A stretch of DNA of 5,971 nt from Acidimicrobiia bacterium (GTDB lineage Bacteria > Actinomycetota > Acidimicrobiia > Acidimicrobiales > Ilumatobacteraceae): the NCBI GenBank assembly GCA_013821025.1, contig JACDHN010000173.1:1-5971 (forward strand), given 5' to 3'. The notes beneath the pieces were generated by a model. That model was given only the letters and a program-made list of their open reading frames with translations, was not told the origin of the DNA and searched no databases. Positions 5,180-5,971 of the stretch are shown here, in pieces. Numbering within the stretch: position 1 is the first letter of the stretch; every line of letters starts with the position of its first letter. The position numbers were made by a program, and so were the translations under genes.

Positions 5180-5971
5180 TCATGGTCGTTCGATCACGAT
5201 CGACCGCACGGCCACGTGCGGGTCCTCGAGTGCCAGGTCCGCCAAGCTGGCGGTGGCCACGGAGCTGTCGGCGCCGGCGCGGATCACAGCCGCCAACAGC
5301 ATCACCGTGTTGTTGCGAAAGGCGCTGAGGTCGAGGTCGAACGTGACGACGCCCGAACGCGTGTTGTCGAGGTCCTGCCCCGTCAGCGTCTTACGTCGGG
5401 CGGCGGCGTTGCTGCCGACGAAGCGCCAGCCCTCGTCGAACGTGCGCGACGTGGCGCCGCCGGCCGAGTTGAGCACGTCGTCCGCAGCGGCCGCCCATGG
5501 CACGTTGTCCGTGAACCAGGTGGCCGGATCGTCGCGCCGGGGAACGGGCGCAGCTGCAGGCCGGATCCAGCGCAGCAATGTGACGCGGACGTCGGCGCCG
5601 GGCCGCGCGTCGAGCCCGCGGTGATGCACCACCACGTCGACCTTGTACGGCTGTGCCTTCAGCACGCACGAGACGCTTCCGGCGTCCCCCTCGCCCAACC
5701 GCGGAGTCAGATCCATCAGGTCGGCTTCGGCGGGGTTGGCGGTCGACCATGGATCCGCGGTGGCGTGCGCAGCGACCATCACCGAGCTCCAGTACGGGCC
5801 GTCGATCTGCATACGGTTCGTCACAGGATGCGCTGGAGCACCGAGGTCGCGCAGCACGTCCTCGAAGTACAGATCCCAGCGGCCCGTTGCCCGCACCCGG
5901 TCGTCACCCGACTGCGAACGCAGTGCCGCCTGGAACCTGCGCAGCCGCTCGACCGGCCCTGGTGAGATCTG
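5180..5971 (-). CDS. Unrecognised protein, C-terminal 263 residues (5' end outside window)
   Basis: The frame is open to the right edge, so the start lies outside the window. The visible part begins QISPGPVERLRRFQAALRSQ and ends RSIVIERP. I do not recognise a named family. It contains TGRWDLYFEDVLRDLGAP, then a run of alternating hydrophobic strands (YKVDVVVHHRGLDARPGADV, VRVTLLRW, GVVTFDLDLSAF, NTVMLLAAVIRAG, HVAVRSIVIE) typical of a beta-sandwich domain of the kind found on accessory ends of extracellular or peptidase-like proteins. There is no visible metal-binding motif, nucleophile elbow or membrane helix in this part. The only cysteine lies in GSVSCVLKAQP. It is transcribed toward the metalloprotease, 120 bp ahead of it, and the two may share a transcript. 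The missing N-terminal part probably holds the identifying domain. Confidence 0.8.
   Translation of the reverse strand, partial: QISPGPVERLRRFQAALRSQSGDDRVRATGRWDLYFEDVLRDLGAPAHPVTNRMQIDGPYWSSVMVAAHATADPWSTANPAEADLMDLTPRLGEGDAGSVSCVLKAQPYKVDVVVHHRGLDARPGADVRVTLLRWIRPAAAPVPRRDDPATWFTDNVPWAAAADDVLNSAGGATSRTFDEGWRFVGSNAAARRKTLTGQDLDNTRSGVVTFDLDLSAFRNNTVMLLAAVIRAGADSSVATASLADLALEDPHVAVRSIVIERP

Noticed and set aside
3893..5965. 690-codon open frame on the plus strand
   Set aside because: It runs antisense through the hydrolase 5' end, the metalloprotease and the unknown gene. The product is rich in Arg, His, Gly and Val with no domain pattern; long antisense frames are common where third positions are GC-rich.

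Overview
The window is a high-GC (roughly two-thirds G+C by eye), gene-dense stretch of bacterial chromosome. GTG starts, long spurious antisense frames, an ECF sigma factor of the SigG/TIGR02960 type with a SnoaL-like tail, a dodecin and a metzincin carrying a PPC domain all point to an actinobacterium. An Acidimicrobiia-like organism is a plausible guess, but no rRNA or taxonomic marker is present to prove it.

Layout, left to right. (1) The 3' end of a dodecin gene (+) runs in from the left edge and converges on a cysteine-type glutathione peroxidase gene (-). (2) The peroxidase is divergent from an ECF sigma factor gene with a fused SnoaL-like domain (+). Only 27 bp separate the two start codons, so their promoters must lie at least partly inside each other's coding sequence. 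(3) A 291-bp intergenic region follows. It holds a GC hairpin, a well-formed intrinsic terminator for the sigma gene, and a perfect 16-bp inverted repeat enclosing 68 bp, including a TGACGTCA palindrome. (4) Next is an exported endonuclease/exonuclease/phosphatase (EEP) protein (+) with a complete catalytic set, an (HDR)4 tandem repeat just after the signal peptide and an EF-hand-like loop. (5) It converges, 21 bp apart, on a minus-strand cluster. In transcription order this cluster is an unrecognised protein cut by the right edge, a metzincin zinc protease with a C-terminal PPC domain, and an alpha/beta-hydrolase of the bacterial lipase/esterase type.

Functionally, the left half looks like flavin and redox housekeeping (dodecin, peroxidase) next to a probably self-contained sigma factor. 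The right half looks like hydrolytic functions: nuclease or phosphodiesterase, protease and lipase/esterase. The most unusual points are the inverted-repeat element between the sigma and EEP genes, and the apparent absence of a signal peptide on the protease even though it carries a PPC domain, which is usually found on secreted proteases. I see no CRISPR array, tRNA, rRNA, transposase or phage gene. No complete new system can be claimed from this window; the partner protein at the right edge is the main unknown.
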